Source: Rhizodiscina lignyota
Lineage: Eukaryota; Ascomycota; Dothideomycetes; Aulographales; Rhizodiscinaceae
Assembly (NCBI GenBank): GCA_010015805.1
Contig: ML978139.1
Location: 124,001-188,000, forward strand
Direction of reading: 5' to 3'
Length of the DNA stretch: 64,000 nucleotides
How positions within the stretch are numbered: position 1 is the stretch's first letter; every line of letters starts with the position of its first letter. Position numbers and translations under genes: made by a program. The notes beneath the pieces were generated by a model. That model searched no databases, had not been told where the DNA came from, and was given only the letters and a program-made list of their open reading frames with translations. This document shows positions 22,533-35,159 of the stretch, in pieces.

Positions 22533-23462
22533 ATGGATCTTTATATCAGTGATATTCTCTACCCTCAACAGCCGGCTCCCCCACGAGTTCGTACCAAGCC
22601 TATGCAGATATTGTGCGTGGGGCCCCCTCGAAGTGGAACCGAATCGCTCGCGACTGCGCTTCGACTTCTTGGGTATGAGGTCTATCATGGGTGGGATTTG
22701 ATCTTTGAACAGCCTTCACGCATACGGCAGTGGACTCTTCTAGCACGGCAAAAATTCTCGGCATCGTCTCCGGTCAAAGGTGACAGCAAAATCACCACGG
22801 CCCAATTCGACGAACTCATGGGACACGCCGAAGCTGTTGTCGACTCGGCCGCGTGGACCTTTGCTGCGGAATTGATTGAAGCGTATCCGGATGCGAAGGT
22901 GATTCTAAACACGAGGCACGATCAGGATGCCTGGCATAGCAGTATACAGAAAGTATTCCTCCCCATATGCAAAAGCTGGCCACTCTGGTTTCTGTCACGT
23001 TTGGATCCTTACCACTTCTGGTTGCGTACGTTCTACGTCCGCTGGACGTGGCCTATGTTATTTCGCTCAGAGGGAGACAATCCTGCAAGTGGCATTGAAA
23101 ATTGTGGGAAGTGGGTCTATCGAGAGCACTGTGCGATGGTGAAGGGCCTGCTAGCCAGCCGGGGAGAGCAGGGCCGGCTATTGGAATGGGACCTTGGTGA
23201 TGGTTGGCAACCGCTTTGTGAATTTTTGGGGAGAGATGTTCCGAATGAATCCTTCCCCCGTACCAACAGTGCAGGCGACTTTGGTGAAAGAGAAAGGAGG
23301 ATCGTAAAGCACTCGATGATGGTGGCCGCGAGAAACGGAGCGATTGTGATTGCCGTAGTGGCACTCATTGTCGCAGGCTTCAGGAACCGACAGAGCAATG
23401 TCATCACCTCAATTGCGGAATCTACAACTCTATGGATTCAAGGTCTATTGAGAAGATCCTGA
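22533..23462 (+). CDS. P-loop sulfotransferase-like protein (Sulfotransfer_4 type)
   Basis: This single-exon gene encodes 309 residues. The N-terminal PAPS-binding loop is seen as ILCVGPPRSGTESLATALRLLGY. Then come the downstream family features AYPDAKVILNTRHDQDAWHSS and LLEWDLGDGWQPLCEFLG, the latter near the end of the fold, followed by PFPRTN-like FPRTNSAGDF. The C-terminus has a hydrophobic segment NGAIVIAVVALIVAGF that may anchor it to a membrane. Fungal proteins of this family are numerous and mostly uncharacterised; many are mislabelled as NAD-dependent epimerases. Enzyme activity and substrate are unknown. The ATG at 22533 was chosen because the residues between 22437 and this point are not family-like. 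Confidence 0.82.
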   Translation: MDLYISDILYPQQPAPPRVRTKPMQILCVGPPRSGTESLATALRLLGYEVYHGWDLIFEQPSRIRQWTLLARQKFSASSPVKGDSKITTAQFDELMGHAEAVVDSAAWTFAAELIEAYPDAKVILNTRHDQDAWHSSIQKVFLPICKSWPLWFLSRLDPYHFWLRTFYVRWTWPMLFRSEGDNPASGIENCGKWVYREHCAMVKGLLASRGEQGRLLEWDLGDGWQPLCEFLGRDVPNESFPRTNSAGDFGERERRIVKHSMMVAARNGAIVIAVVALIVAGFRNRQSNVITSIAESTTLWIQGLLRRS

Positions 23463-24038
23463 GCCGTGTACGGAGTACCAGTCCACTATCCATGTGCTAG
23501 AGAGACATGTTCTAATGCGGTGTACTGCTAAAGGGCATGAAGTATTGTAGAAAGCTTGGAAATTCATAAGACCTAAAACAGTCCTGAAATATATGGCAAT
23601 TTTTTTAATATCTACTCTATGGAGCCTCTTGGTCGCGCGATTGGTGTGCCTGAAGGTGAACAACGGCAAGTCCCGAATCACATCCCCAGATTTGCGACGA
23701 TGACCAGGGCACAAGGGGCAATGTGATGCCCATAGCGCAACAACGGCTCTCCCAGCCCTTCAAATTGCTAGACGAGATGAACTGAAGTCTTCCGAAGAAA
23801 TTACTGCCTCTCCTTTCTTCATCTGAAAGCCCGCACTTCTTTCGTACACTCGTTGATTGCTTCTTAGCTTTGTTTGTTTACATTCATACTCTCGACCGCG
23901 CATTCCCTTGGCCTTATCATCACGCTAGCAATCCTGCTCTCCTTTTGATCGCCCCAACGCACGGCAATTGCAATGCATCAGTGAGATGCTCTCCATGATC
24001 TCAAGCTGCCGCGACCGCTTTTCGCTGCGCGAGGAGAA
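23463..24038. other. Intergenic region
   Basis: I see no recognisable gene. It contains the 3' flank of the sulfotransferase-like gene and a pyrimidine-rich leader upstream of the WD40 gene. Confidence 0.45.
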
Positions 24039-27000
24039 ATGGTTCTCACTCCCTCCTCCACGACCCGGATGAATCTCATGAATCCGCACCTGAGTTTACG
24101 GCTCACTCCCTCCTCCGCCGTAAATGCCAATTCACCTTATACGCCAGGGAAGTCCTCTCCGCTGCGGTCACCGGTTAAACCCGCAAGACCAGAGCTCGGA
24201 ATCACGCTCAAGCAGGTTATTGGAGCGACCGCGAACTCGAAGAACGCGTTTGATACCAATGGAGATTGCTTGGCATTCACGGCTGGTGCGGCGGCAGTAA
24301 TTGCAACGTATGATGGGGAGAAAAAGCACGTGGAACAAAGATTCTATCGTGCCCGGCCAACTGCAACTCCGCTGAACCCGACTCCGATCGTTTATGGAGA
24401 CTCTACACCCACACACGCGTCTGACAGTCGGACCCGTACAGCTGCAACATTACGCAGTGCAGGCGTGGGTATTTCACCCTTTGGGACGCCTAATACAGAT
24501 TGGAGTGACAATTCAACGGGCAAATCGTGGAGTGCAAAAGAGAGAGTCAAGGCAGCGACTTGCGTGTCTTTCAGCCCTAGTGGAAAATTTCTAGCCGTAG
24601 GAGAGGTATGCCTTTTACCCACTGCATCGTTTTAGAGTGGAGTCGCTGACGGCAAGACATAGACTGGATACAAACCACGCGTCCTTGTCTTCTCCACAGC
24701 ATCAGACGCGTCAACTGATATACCTTTGACTTCTCTCACCGACCACACTTTCGGCGTTCGATGCGTCGCTTTCAGCCCAGACTCACAGTACCTGGCCAGT
24801 CTGGGTGCCGCTAATGACGGCTTTTTATACATATGGAGAATCAACGATCGAAATGGGGCAGCTACGCTTTTTGCCAGCAATAAGTGTACAAGCAACATCA
24901 CTCAAATCGCATGGATTGGAAACAAGCTGGTAACGATTGGCACGCGTCATGTCAAGGTTTGGCGTGTAGAGGAGTCGAATCCTACAACGCCGGCCCGGCA
25001 AAGCGATGTGCTGCAGGCTTTGACGACTCCAGACCACAAGGCGCTTCTAGGCAGGAACTGTGTCCTTGGAGACCTGCTGGAAGCAACATTCACCACATTC
25101 GTTCCTTTGGGTATTTCGCAAGCTATAGTGTGTTCGGACAAGGGTACGGTGTGCCTTCTGAGCGATGAAGACGGCCATCAGCGCTTCGTCAAGCTAGCAG
25201 ACATGAGCTTCCCCATAACCGCAGCTATATTGATTGAAGGGGATCAGCTATTACTCTCCGGAGGGCAAGGCGAGATTAAACTGCTGAAATTCGACTCCAT
25301 GAAGCCTTCTCCGAGGATCACCAAACAGGTCCTAGATGTGAGCATTGTCGGGGAAGAGAAGAGATCTCTCATTGGGCAACAGATCGTTGCATTCTCACAG
25401 CTACGCAATCTGATCGGAACGCTGGACGTCAATGGTGTAATCCGTTTAGTGGAGGTCACTAATACTGATAACAATCGTACTACGTGGGAGGCGGCCTACA
25501 AACTTCCCGCTCATGGCGGGCCGGTGCTAGGCGTTAGAGCACTAGAATACGGAAACGCCACAGATGCATCCTTTTTCACATGGGCTGGTGATGGTACTGT
25601 TCTCTTCTGGGACTCTGAAGGCCATTGCACCAAGAAACTACAGATTGAAGTGGACCAACTGCCACTGGACGACGGTCTACCCAATGAATTGAAGGTAGCT
25701 AAGCTAGTGGCATCGAAAGGATTGTTGGTCACCGGCGATAAGTATGGCATCATGAGGTAAGCGATTCCCTAAGGTGTATCTGCAATTTCATATTGACGAC
25801 TTCTAGGATACACGACATCACGTCTGGAAAAGACATATCCTCGGTTCGGGCGCATGGTGGCGAGATCACAGACGTTGCAGTCCATGATTCAGAATCTCGA
25901 TATATTGCTACGTCCGGTCGTGATCGAACAGTCCAAGTTTTCACGGAGAGAGGCGACTCATGGGAGCTCCTCCACACGCTTGATGAACACGTGGGCGCTG
26001 TTAATGGTGTCCTCTTCTCTAAAGATGGCGAGAGACTCCTGTCCTGCTCCTCCGATCGAACGATTGTCGTGCGAGAATGTGTATCTCGAGAGCATGCGGG
26101 CGAATCAATGAGCGCATTTCTCATTGCCCGGACTATTACCTTGAAGGCTACCCCGATGGCCATGGTGTTCGACCCACTACAGGACAATACGTTGATCCTG
26201 TCTACAATTGATCGGTTCATGCACAGATATGATGTCCGGAATGGTCGGACTATCAGCGCGTTTAAGACGGGTGATACAGAAGGCGGTGATGCCGTTGTCA
26301 TGTCTTCATTGGTGCCAATCCCCACCTTAATGAACGGCTCCATGGTCGCAGCTTTATCCAGTACGGATAAATCTATTCGTCTGTACGACGAGTCTGGTAC
26401 CCTGCTGTCCAGAGACTGGGGCCACACGGAAGGTGTCACAGATATCGCGCTCATCGACTCGGGTGAGGCCTACTCGGCTGCCGGTACGAGCCAGAACACA
26501 CTTGTAACGGTCGCTCTCGATGGCACAATATTCTCTTGGCGAGTGGACCTTCGTCCGCATAAGCGACAAGAAATGTCTCGCTCATTAGATCTCCTCAACT
26601 CCAGTGGAACACCTAATGGTACACCTACAGCAGAGCGAGATTCTCTCATGAGTCGGCCACCTCTTCGAAGAGTCCTCAGCCAATCTGAACTGGCACGCTT
26701 TCAAAAAGGCGCCGACCTCGATGATACGCCCACCAAGGCTCCAGGGCAGCGGAGCCCACCCAGGATTCGCAAGCGTACGAGCAGGGTGAGCTTAATGCAA
26801 ACGCCAAAGCTCGAAGCCTCCCCTGCAGCAGCTCGAGTATCCAATATTAACTCCCCGCGTCGCAAATCCATCGTAAATCGGTCTCCCTCGCCACCTTCCC
26901 CGCGCTCCCGTGAAACTACGGCATCAAAGGCACGCAGACAGAACATCGACCCGCCGCCTCGCCGTACTTCTCTTTCACGGACGAAATCGATGGGAAATCT

Positions 27001-27496
27001 GCGAGAAGGGCCCATCTCTAATAACCACTCGTTGCTTGCGCGCGACACGGACTCTGTTTGCCGCGCTCTGCGACTGTATCGCAAGAAGCTATCAACGAGC
27101 ACCGAAAACCTATCGCCGGAGATGGTTAGAGAGTTGGAGAAGGAGCTTAGTCTTACCCTGAGGGTACTTGGGGAGAAAGTGGTGAGAAGCAGGCAGCGGC
27201 AGATGCAAAAAGAGAGGGAGAGAGGCGTAGATGAGGAAATGCTTGGAAGAGTGCTCGACCAGTATTCGAATCGCTTGTTCGAGATGCTAGACGAGCGGCT
27301 GGCCGGATTGAGTCTGGGAAAGTCTGCTGCTAGCAGTTCGGGGGCAGAAGATGGAGAAGATGGCGGAGGAGCAATCGGAGGCTTCCAAAGAAATGGGAGC
27401 TTAGAGAAGACGATTGAAGAAGTGCATGAGGATGATGATGGCTCTCATACAGAGGCTGGCGCAAGTAAGGATGGTGCAAGAGCTGGATCGATTTGA
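24039..27496 (+). CDS. WD40 scaffold protein, WDR62/MAPKBP1 type
   Basis: Three exons (24039-24605, 24663-25756, 25807-27496) encode 1116 residues. After a serine/proline-rich start (about 50 residues), two WD40 beta-propellers follow. Typical strands are CVSFSPSGKFLAVGE, VRCVAFSPDSQYLASLG, ITDVAVHDSESRYIATSGRD and NGVLFSKDGERLLSCSSDRT. The order and the AATCVSFSP opening resemble the WDR62/MAPKBP1 group, which act as microtubule- or MAPK-associated scaffolds in animals. The C-terminal 300 residues are basic and serine-rich (RRTSLSRTKSMGNLR), then a helical, charged segment (LSPEMVRELEKELSLTLRVL) and an acidic end. The function in fungi is inferred only. Both introns have good signals, and the second splits an arginine codon (AG|G). 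Confidence 0.85.
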
Positions 27497-28795
27497 TGGC
27501 GTTTTGAGAAAGGTATCGCAGAGAGCGATGGGCTCCATTGCTAAAAGTTGCGTTTTCTATTATAGGTGGAGTCATTTTTTCGAACTTCGATTATACCCCA
27601 GCGGCTGCAATACTTGCTGCTCGTATTTGGATAGGGATTTGATAGGGACTGGAATCGGCGTATGACGGCATTCAATCCACGCAATACATTTATTTCCCGG
27701 CCTTTGCTCGCATGGTTCCACTGTCATGTCCCCGTGTCGGGGATTCTGTTTCAAACAATTTGCAGAACTCTTCGTCGGCTGAGCCCGTCAACCGCATCCA
27801 GAAGCTTGCCTATTTCAAAGTATCAGGAGCTCCTCAACTGATGCGCCGGCCGGAAACACTCGGGGGCAGATGCGGCTCAGAGGAATAGCTGGGGCATCCG
27901 ACTCGCGCTTAGGCACGACCTCGGATACCTACATTTGTCCAGCCCAGTCGAGTCTCGCCCCAAGAACCAGGGTCAAGGGGAGTCCTTTTCCACGAGGAGG
28001 AATGCAGCACTACGTCGTGCTCGCAGAATAGCCGCCAACCACTACTGTAGGAACGTATCATTCGTATCCCGACCGATATTTCAGGTAGTAGCACAACCGC
28101 TCACCCAAGCAACGGCATCCTCCCGATCAAGACTCCGGTCCGATGGATGCGGTTACGTAGCGCATACACGAAAAAGATCCTAGAGTCTCCCAATCTCGAT
28201 CCAAGAGACAGATGGGGAACTGAACTGTGGCGGAGAAGCCCTGGGATCATGTGGATGCACACCTCTGGTCCATTGACGCAAATCGCCGTACATTTTGGTC
28301 GACTGTCCAATGGTGGCGAGCTTCAGGGCGCCGGGGGAGAGTGCTCCAGGCTTGGTCGGACGACAGGAAACGTCACTCGCTGCTCGGCACAGTGCGGGGA
28401 GAGCTCGACATGCAAAGAACTGGATGCGCCCATGCGGCGCGCCGCTCAGATATTACCGTTGGTCCTGTCTGCGGATCGGTTTGTGACCATTAGCCCACGA
28501 GATATACATAAGCTGCGTCTTTTCTCGCGCGACGACACCCGCTCCTCAATTCCTCTCGTCTCTACCTGCTGTGCCTCTCAAGTGCATCGAGTCTCGTGTA
28601 CTCCGTAGCTTCGCGCATTGACCCTTGCAGGACCCCTCCATAAATACGCCATCGCGGAGCTGCCCCACATCCACAACACCTGACGCCGCGAATTTATTCG
28701 CGCCGCGGAATTGCACATCTCTTACCTTCAGTGTTTGGAGAGGGGAAACACCTAACACGAATTGAAAGCACATCAAGAAGAAAACACGTGCCGCC
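27497..28795. promoter_or_regulatory. Upstream region of the acetyl-CoA synthetase gene
   Basis: There is no recognisable gene in 1.3 kb. The right end holds the ACS promoter, with CCATAAATA near 28638-28646 as a TATA-like element, the sequence CCCCAC near 28663 (a CreA-type site on the minus strand), and an inverted repeat at 28687-28702. These are sequence matches, not proven sites. Confidence 0.4.
28687..28702. repeat. Inverted repeat CGCGAAT-TT-ATTCGCG
   Basis: Two perfect 7-bp arms are separated by two bases, 94 bp before the ACS start codon. The position suits a transcription factor site in the promoter or 5' leader, but no known consensus was matched. Confidence 0.6.
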
Positions 28796-31306
28796 ATGTC
28801 TGAAGGCGATACTCAGCCGCCGAAGCAACCAGTGGTCACTGAGGCACACGAGGTCGACACATTCCACGGTAAGTCCTACGCCCTTCCGCGTCAATTGAGC
28901 ATGAAGACGGGACAGACTGCTGACTTGGACCACAGTTCCTAAGGCTTTCTTCAAGTAAGTCCATATCCACTCGTTTCCATTGAGAAGAACTTCGATCCTA
29001 CCAATATCCAGACTCCTGCCTCCGGGCGAAAGGAATGCCTGGGTAAATAGTAAGATGTGGTCACTAACACGCACCACCGCAGAAAACACCCAAGCAAGAC
29101 CCATATAAAAGATCTCGACGAGTACAAGAAGCTCTACAAGGAATCCATCGAGTCGCCTGATACCTTCTGGGCCGCACGCGCGCGCGAACTGCTCTCATGG
29201 GACCGCGACTTCCAAACCGTACGGAGCGGTGGCTTTGAGAATGGTGACAGCGCATGGTTTCTCGAGGGCCGCCTGAATGCGAGCTACAACTGCGTCGACC
29301 GCCATGCCTTTAAGAACCCTGACAAGCCTGCCATTATCTACGAGGCCGATGAGTACGATGGGGGCCGCACCATCTCGTACTCCGAGCTGCTGCGCGAAGT
29401 GAGCCAGCTCAGTTATGTGTTGAAAGAGATGGGCGTCAAGAAGGGCGATACCGTTGCGCTGTACCTGCCTATGATTCCGGAGGCTGTTGTTGCATTCCTT
29501 GCGTGCACGCGTATCGGTGCAATGCACTCTGTCGTCTTCGCCGGCTTCTCGTCCGACTCGCTGCGCGACAGGATCATCGATGCGAAGAGCAAGGTCGTGA
29601 TCACCACCGATGAGGGCAAGCGTGGAGGAAAGGTCATCGGCACAAAGAAGATTGTCGACGAGGCGCTCAAGCAGTGCCCCGATGTCACGGGCTGTCTCGT
29701 GTACAAGCGCACCGGCAGCGAGGTGCCGTGGACTAAGGACCGCGATCTCTGGTGGCACGAGGAGACTGAGAAGTACCCGAACTACATTGCACCTGAGCCC
29801 ATGAATTCTGAGGACCCGCTCTTCTTGCTGTACACATCTGGAAGCACTGGTAAGCCGAAGGGCGTCATGCACACGACTGCAGGCTACCTCCTCGGCGCTG
29901 CGATGACTGGCAAGTATGTCTTCGACATCCAGGACAACGACATCTTCTTCTGCGGCGGCGACGTGGGCTGGATCACTGGGCACACATACGTTGTCTACTC
30001 ACCTCTTCTACTGGGCGTTGCCACGGTTGTGTTCGAAGGTACACCTGCGTATCCCAACTTCAGCAGATATTGGGACGTCGTGGATAAGCACAATGTCAGC
30101 CAGTTCTATGTCGCTCCCACTGCGCTCAGGCTGCTTAAGCGTGCGGGTGATCAGCATGTCAAGCATAAGATGGAAAGCCTGAGAGTTTTGGGTAGTGTGG
30201 GAGAGCCGATTGCTGCGGAGGTGTGGAAGTGGTATTTTGAAGTTGTCGGCAAGGAGGAAGCTCACATCGTTGACGTAAGTCTTCCATGTTTCTGCCACCC
30301 CGATCATGTTTCATCCGTTGCAAAATCCATATATCTCTAATATTGTACAGACGTACTGGCAAACTGAAACCGGCTCCCACGTCATCACTCCCCTCGGTGG
30401 TATCACGCCTACCAAGCCTGGCTCCGCCTCTCTCCCCTTCTTCGGCATCGAGCCGGCCATCATCGACCCCGTCAGCGGCGAGGAGATCCACGGTAATGAT
30501 GTCGAGGGCGTTCTCGCGTTCAAGAAGCCATGGCCCAGCATGGCTCGCACAGTCTGGGGCGCACACAAGCGCTATATGGACACCTATCTCAACGTCTATA
30601 AGGGCTACTACTTCACGGGAGATGGCGCAGGACGCGATCATGAAGGCTACTACTGGATCCGCGGTCGTGTCGATGATGTAGTCAACGTCTCAGGCCATCG
30701 TCTGTCTACTGCTGAGATCGAGGCTGCGCTCATCGAGCACCATGCCGTTGCAGAGGCTGCGGTTGTTGGTATCAACGATGAGCTGACTGGGCAGGCGGTG
30801 AATGCGTTCGTGAGCTTGAAGGAGGGCAACGAGCACAACGACCAGATCAAGAAGGACTTGATCCTTCAGGTGAGGAAGAGCATTGGTCCATTTGCTGCGC
30901 CAAAGGCGGTGTTCACGGTCGAGGATCTGCCGAAGACAAGGAGTGGAAAGATCATGAGGAGGATCTTGAGAAAGGTGCTTGCGGGTGAGGAGGATCAATT
31001 GGGAGACACGAGTACGGTATGTGCCACTGTCATAATTCCGTCCTTGCTTTCGATTTGGTCTTGGCGCTTGCGTGGTTGGGGCCGAACGATGTGTAATCAG
31101 GCACATTGCGATCGTCCGCAATCGAGCAGTTCTTGGCTCACATTCATTTGTGGATATCAAAAGTGGCTCAGCAAGCGGGGAAAGCGAGGACAATATTTAA
31201 ATTTTCTGCTTTGGGGGTATTTGCTGACAGGTACATTTCTTGACAGCTCTCCGACCCGTCTGTCGTCGACAAGATCATCCAGACGGTCCACGCCGCGCGG
31301 AAATAA
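28796..31306 (+). CDS. ACS1: Acetyl-CoA synthetase (facA/ACS1)
   Basis: It activates acetate to acetyl-CoA through acetyl-AMP, needed for growth on C2 sources and for histone acetylation. Five exons (28796-28868, 28936-28954, 29083-30274, 30351-31016, 31247-31306) encode 669 residues, the normal size. Exon 2 is only 19 nt. Motifs: [20 protein letters not shown] (from residue 281), [25 protein letters not shown] and the C-terminal [16 protein letters not shown] with the acetylation-sensitive lysine K628. The first two introns are placed by the in-frame joins FH-VPKAFF and [17 protein letters not shown]. The last exon adds [19 protein letters not shown], typical of fungal facA; reading through the intron instead gives unrelated sequence. 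Carbon-source control is expected from the family. Confidence 0.97.
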
Positions 31307-32643
31307 GAATAGAGGCGCGGTGACGAGCTAGTTGGGCCAGTGTGAGCGATTGGAAAAGAGAAGGAAGAGACATGAGAGTTTTCTCTAGCGGCGGTGCAAC
31401 GCGATGAATTGGAACCGAGGCTGGAGTGCTATGGGCATGGACCGTCGATTGCAAATAATGGTTGCAAAAACAATTTTCCATGACATTTCTCGAATTTCAT
31501 CAATTTCCGTCGTCCTTGTCAACTAGTAGGTGTCCGATATGCTCCATAGTTTCGAAGGTGGATATCTCGCTTCAAAAGATTCGTCTGATTCGTCGACCGG
31601 CACAAAACTGCCTAGAAAGTACGGAAACACTTTGCAAGTGGCACGCCCTCGAGGTTGTGTTAGTGTGTAACGCTTGAGGGCGATCAGCACTTACACTCCG
31701 AGGTAAGTGAGACTATCTCTAAAAGCACAGTTAGACGCTCTTCGGAGCGTACTAAACATTAGCGAACCATTGAAAGCCTTGTACATGTTATTGATTACAG
31801 AGCCTCCACACTATTGCTGCTCAGCGTCTTGACAGCTGCGTCAAACCTTTTTGTCACCCTCGACTCTTCGCGACGCCCCAAGCCTTGACGGGCCGTGGTT
31901 CTTGGGCGTTTCCTCTGCCCAGAGTTCTGGTCGTGTGCTCGATGCGCGACTTGCAGAGTTCCAGATCTCGTGACGGGCGTAGACGGACGGGGATACGGCA
32001 TCAATAGTTTTGGATGGGTCATCCTTCTATGTATTGCCGGTTTGGTGGCTAGCCTGTTTGGCGGTTGGAGACACAGCAGTTTGAGGTTGGGCACCCTGTC
32101 ATTGTCAAGCACTAATGACCGTTATTTGTGTGACATGCCTTCAACGGTGAAGAATCGTGCGAAAAGCTGTGCAAAGCTCAAGATCAATGAACGGTTTATT
32201 ATCATCGCGACAACTCCACGTTGCCGAGCTGTTAGTGTGCTTGGCCTAAAAAAAGACGCGCGGCGCTGAACGGCAGGGGCTAAGAGGCCGTTGCTGCGCT
32301 GCGCTGCGCCCGCTCCTTCTCCGCCGCTGCAGAGGCTGGTCAGGCATTGCATACGAGTCGCGGATGATACGCAACACTCGAACATCCGAACACCAGCCCG
32401 CCCATCCATCGCTCACCTCCACATCTCCACCTATTCGCTCACTCACTTATCACTTCGACCCTCTCGCTCAACGGTCCGCGGGGCTACCTTCATCCTAAAC
32501 TCTTCGCCTCCTTAATATTTCATCGCGCAGACATGTCATTCGCTTCGCAGCTCTACTAAATCAGAAAAGCCCCCCTACCAGCCCACCTCCACCCTCACGA
32601 GACCGGCTTGGATTTCCGAGCCGGTCACCCTCACATACTCAAA
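31307..32643. other. Intergenic region
   Basis: This 1.3-kb gap lies between ACS1 and the ADAM gene. Frames of 124 codons (plus, 31895-32269) and 105 codons (minus, 31795-32112) overlap each other and match nothing I know. A short GCTGC repeat lies near 32293-32308. The pyrimidine-rich stretch at 32400-32640 looks like promoter and 5' leader of the ADAM gene. Confidence 0.45.
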
Positions 32644-35159
32644 ATGATACCCTCAATACGAGCGTCATTACAACTCCTCCTCGTCCTCCTCATATCCACT
32701 CTCGCCACAGCACATTCCGTCGCCCGCAATCCTCTCACCCGCCTCGCCACTGTCCGTAATCCGACGATCCAAACTCAGAATTATCGAGTAAATGCTCTGT
32801 CCACATTCGACCTCACATTCGACGCATTCGACACGCGAATACGCCTCTCCCTCGAGCCTAACCACGATGTCATCGCCCCGGGGGCGCGAGTTTCGTATTT
32901 GGGCCCTGATGGAGAGGTTGAGCGCGAAGAGGAGATTCAGAGGCTAGATCATAAGGTTTTTAAGGGAACGGCTTGGAGAAAGGACAGTGCGGACATGTGG
33001 CAGCTTGTAGGCTGGGCCCGTGTATTCGTGAGAAGAGATGGCGTCAATCCACTGTTCGAAGGCGCCTTCAGCATCAACCATAATCATCATCACATCCAGA
33101 TGAGCAGCAGTTACATTTCCACAAAGAATACGCTAGATCCGGAGCTGGATTGGAGCAGTGCGGAAGATGAATTCCTGGTTGTGTGGCGGGATAGCGACAT
33201 CAGCAAGTTGAACGTGCACTCAGAATTGAAAAGAGACTTGGAAGACAGGCTGGCATGTGGCAGCGACAAGTTGGAATTCAATATGGGCGAGCAGAATCCG
33301 CTGTATGTTGGCAGCATGATGAAACGCGAGGACAGCAGCGTTTGGAACGCGCCGATTGGAAATATGTTCAGCAAGAGGCAAATAGACAGCACACCTGGCT
33401 CAGGCAATTCTGCAGGCGTGAATCTTGCAAGCACGATTGGGAATCCTGCAGGTTGCCCCACAACCAGGAAAGTTGCGCTCGTCGGAGTCGCGACAGACTG
33501 CACGTATACCGGCACCTTCAACAGCACCCAGACCACGCGCGAGCATGTCATCACCCAGATGAACACCGCGAGCAACTTATACGAGCACACATTCAATATT
33601 TCGCTCGGTCTGCAGAATTTGACGATCAGCCCATCGAATTGCCCCGGCAGTCCGCAGCAGGCGTCTCCTTGGAACCAACCGTGCAGCGACAATGTCAATA
33701 TACAGGATCGATTGAACCTGTTTAGCGCATGGAGGGGTACGAAAGATGATGATAATAGCCATTGGACGCTGTTGACGAATTGCAATTCTGGCTCTGCTGT
33801 TGGATTAGCCTGGCTGGGTATGGCGTGCGTTAATACGGCGCAGACTTCGAACAGTAGCTCCGGCACGGAGACCTCGAGCGGCGCGAACGTTGTAGCGAAG
33901 ACACCTGAAGAGTGGCAAGTCATTGCACACGAGACAGGTCACACTTTTGGTGCTGTTCACGATTGTACCTCGCAGACCTGCTCCGACGGCACCGTCACCG
34001 CGCAGCAATGCTGTCCCCTTAGCGCTAAAACCTGCGATGCCGGAGAAAAATACATCATGAACCCGTCTACTGCCGAAGGTATTACCACCTTCTCACCCTG
34101 CACTCTCGGTAACATCTGTGCCGCTATGGGCCGCAACAGCGTCAACACACAGTGCTTCAAGGACAACAAAGGCGTCACCACAATCTCTGGACAGCAATGC
34201 GGCAATGGCATTGTCGAAGAAGGCGAAGAGTGCGATTGCGGCGGCACAGAAGGGTGTGGCGATAACGCGTGCTGCGATCCGACGACGTGCAAGTTCAAGT
34301 CCGGTGCTGTGTGCGACGACTCAAACGAGGATTGCTGCCGTTCTTGCCAGTTCGCGTCCGCTGGAACTGTCTGCCGTCCTAGCACTGGTGACTGCGATCC
34401 CCAGGAGACTTGCCCTGGAAACTCACCGACTTGTCCCTCCGACATCACCTCTCCGAATGGCCAGAGCTGTGGAAATGGCCTCACGTGTGCGAGCGGCCAG
34501 TGCACCAGCAGAGACCAGCAGTGCAAGACCGTCATGGGCAGCTACACAAGCGGAAACGATACTTATGCATGCGATAGCTACACGTGCAGTCTCAGCTGTG
34601 CGAGTCCAGAATTTGGACAGGGAGTGTGTTACGGGCTTCAGCAGAACTTCCTAGATGGAACGACGTGTGGCGGTGGAGGCACTTGCAAGAATGTGAGTGT
34701 TCCTTCATCATTAATGATTTTTACCCTATAACATACTGACATATATCGTCACAGGGTCAATGCAAAGGCTCCAATGTAGGCAAAGAGATCAAATCCTGGA
34801 TTGACGACCACAAACCCCTCGTCATTGGGATTTGTGCCGGCGTCGGCGGCCTCATCCTCCTCGCGATCCTCAGTTGCTGTTGGTCGAGTTATCGAAGAAG
34901 ACAGCGGCGCAGAGCGCTCGCACGCAACAAGGTTGTCTCAGGCAGCAGCTGGGTCGGCCCTCCCCCTCAAGGCATGAGAGGTAGCCGCAGTCAGATGCAG
35001 ATGCAGCCGCCGCCGCCATGGGCGCAGCAATTACCCCCACCATATAATCAGAGCAGAGGCAGTGTCATGAGCGGTGCCAATGGAGCACCCCGTGGGGGAG
35101 GATGGAATGGACCGCCCCCGCCGGCTTTCCAGAGGACTCAGAGCGTGAGATATGCATAG
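32644..35159 (+). CDS. ADAM family metalloprotease-disintegrin
   Basis: This is a membrane-anchored zinc protease, expected at the cell surface or in secretory compartments. Two exons (32644-34692, 34755-35159) encode 817 residues. The order is a signal peptide (LQLLLVLLISTLATAHS), a propeptide with a basic processing site near FSKRQ, a reprolysin domain with the zinc site HETGHTFGAVHD (from H429), and a disintegrin domain starting near C519 (CGNGIVEEGEECDCGG). A cysteine-rich region follows, then a transmembrane helix VIGICAGVGGLILLAILSCC and a proline-rich cytoplasmic tail (MQPPPPWAQQLPPPYNQ). The zinc-binding histidines and the catalytic glutamate are present, so it should be active. The single intron lies just before the membrane-proximal GQCKGSN. 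Fungal ADAM genes are known but their substrates are mostly not. Confidence 0.95.

Noticed and set aside
25750-26454. 234-codon minus-strand open frame
   Set aside because: Antisense to the third exon of the WD40 gene; the plus strand is clearly coding.
29195-29983. 262-codon minus-strand open frame
   Set aside because: Lies entirely antisense to acetyl-CoA synthetase exon 3; it is a shadow of GC-rich codon usage and resembles no protein.
33111-33923. 270-codon minus-strand open frame
   Set aside because: Antisense to the ADAM protease domain; no independent features.
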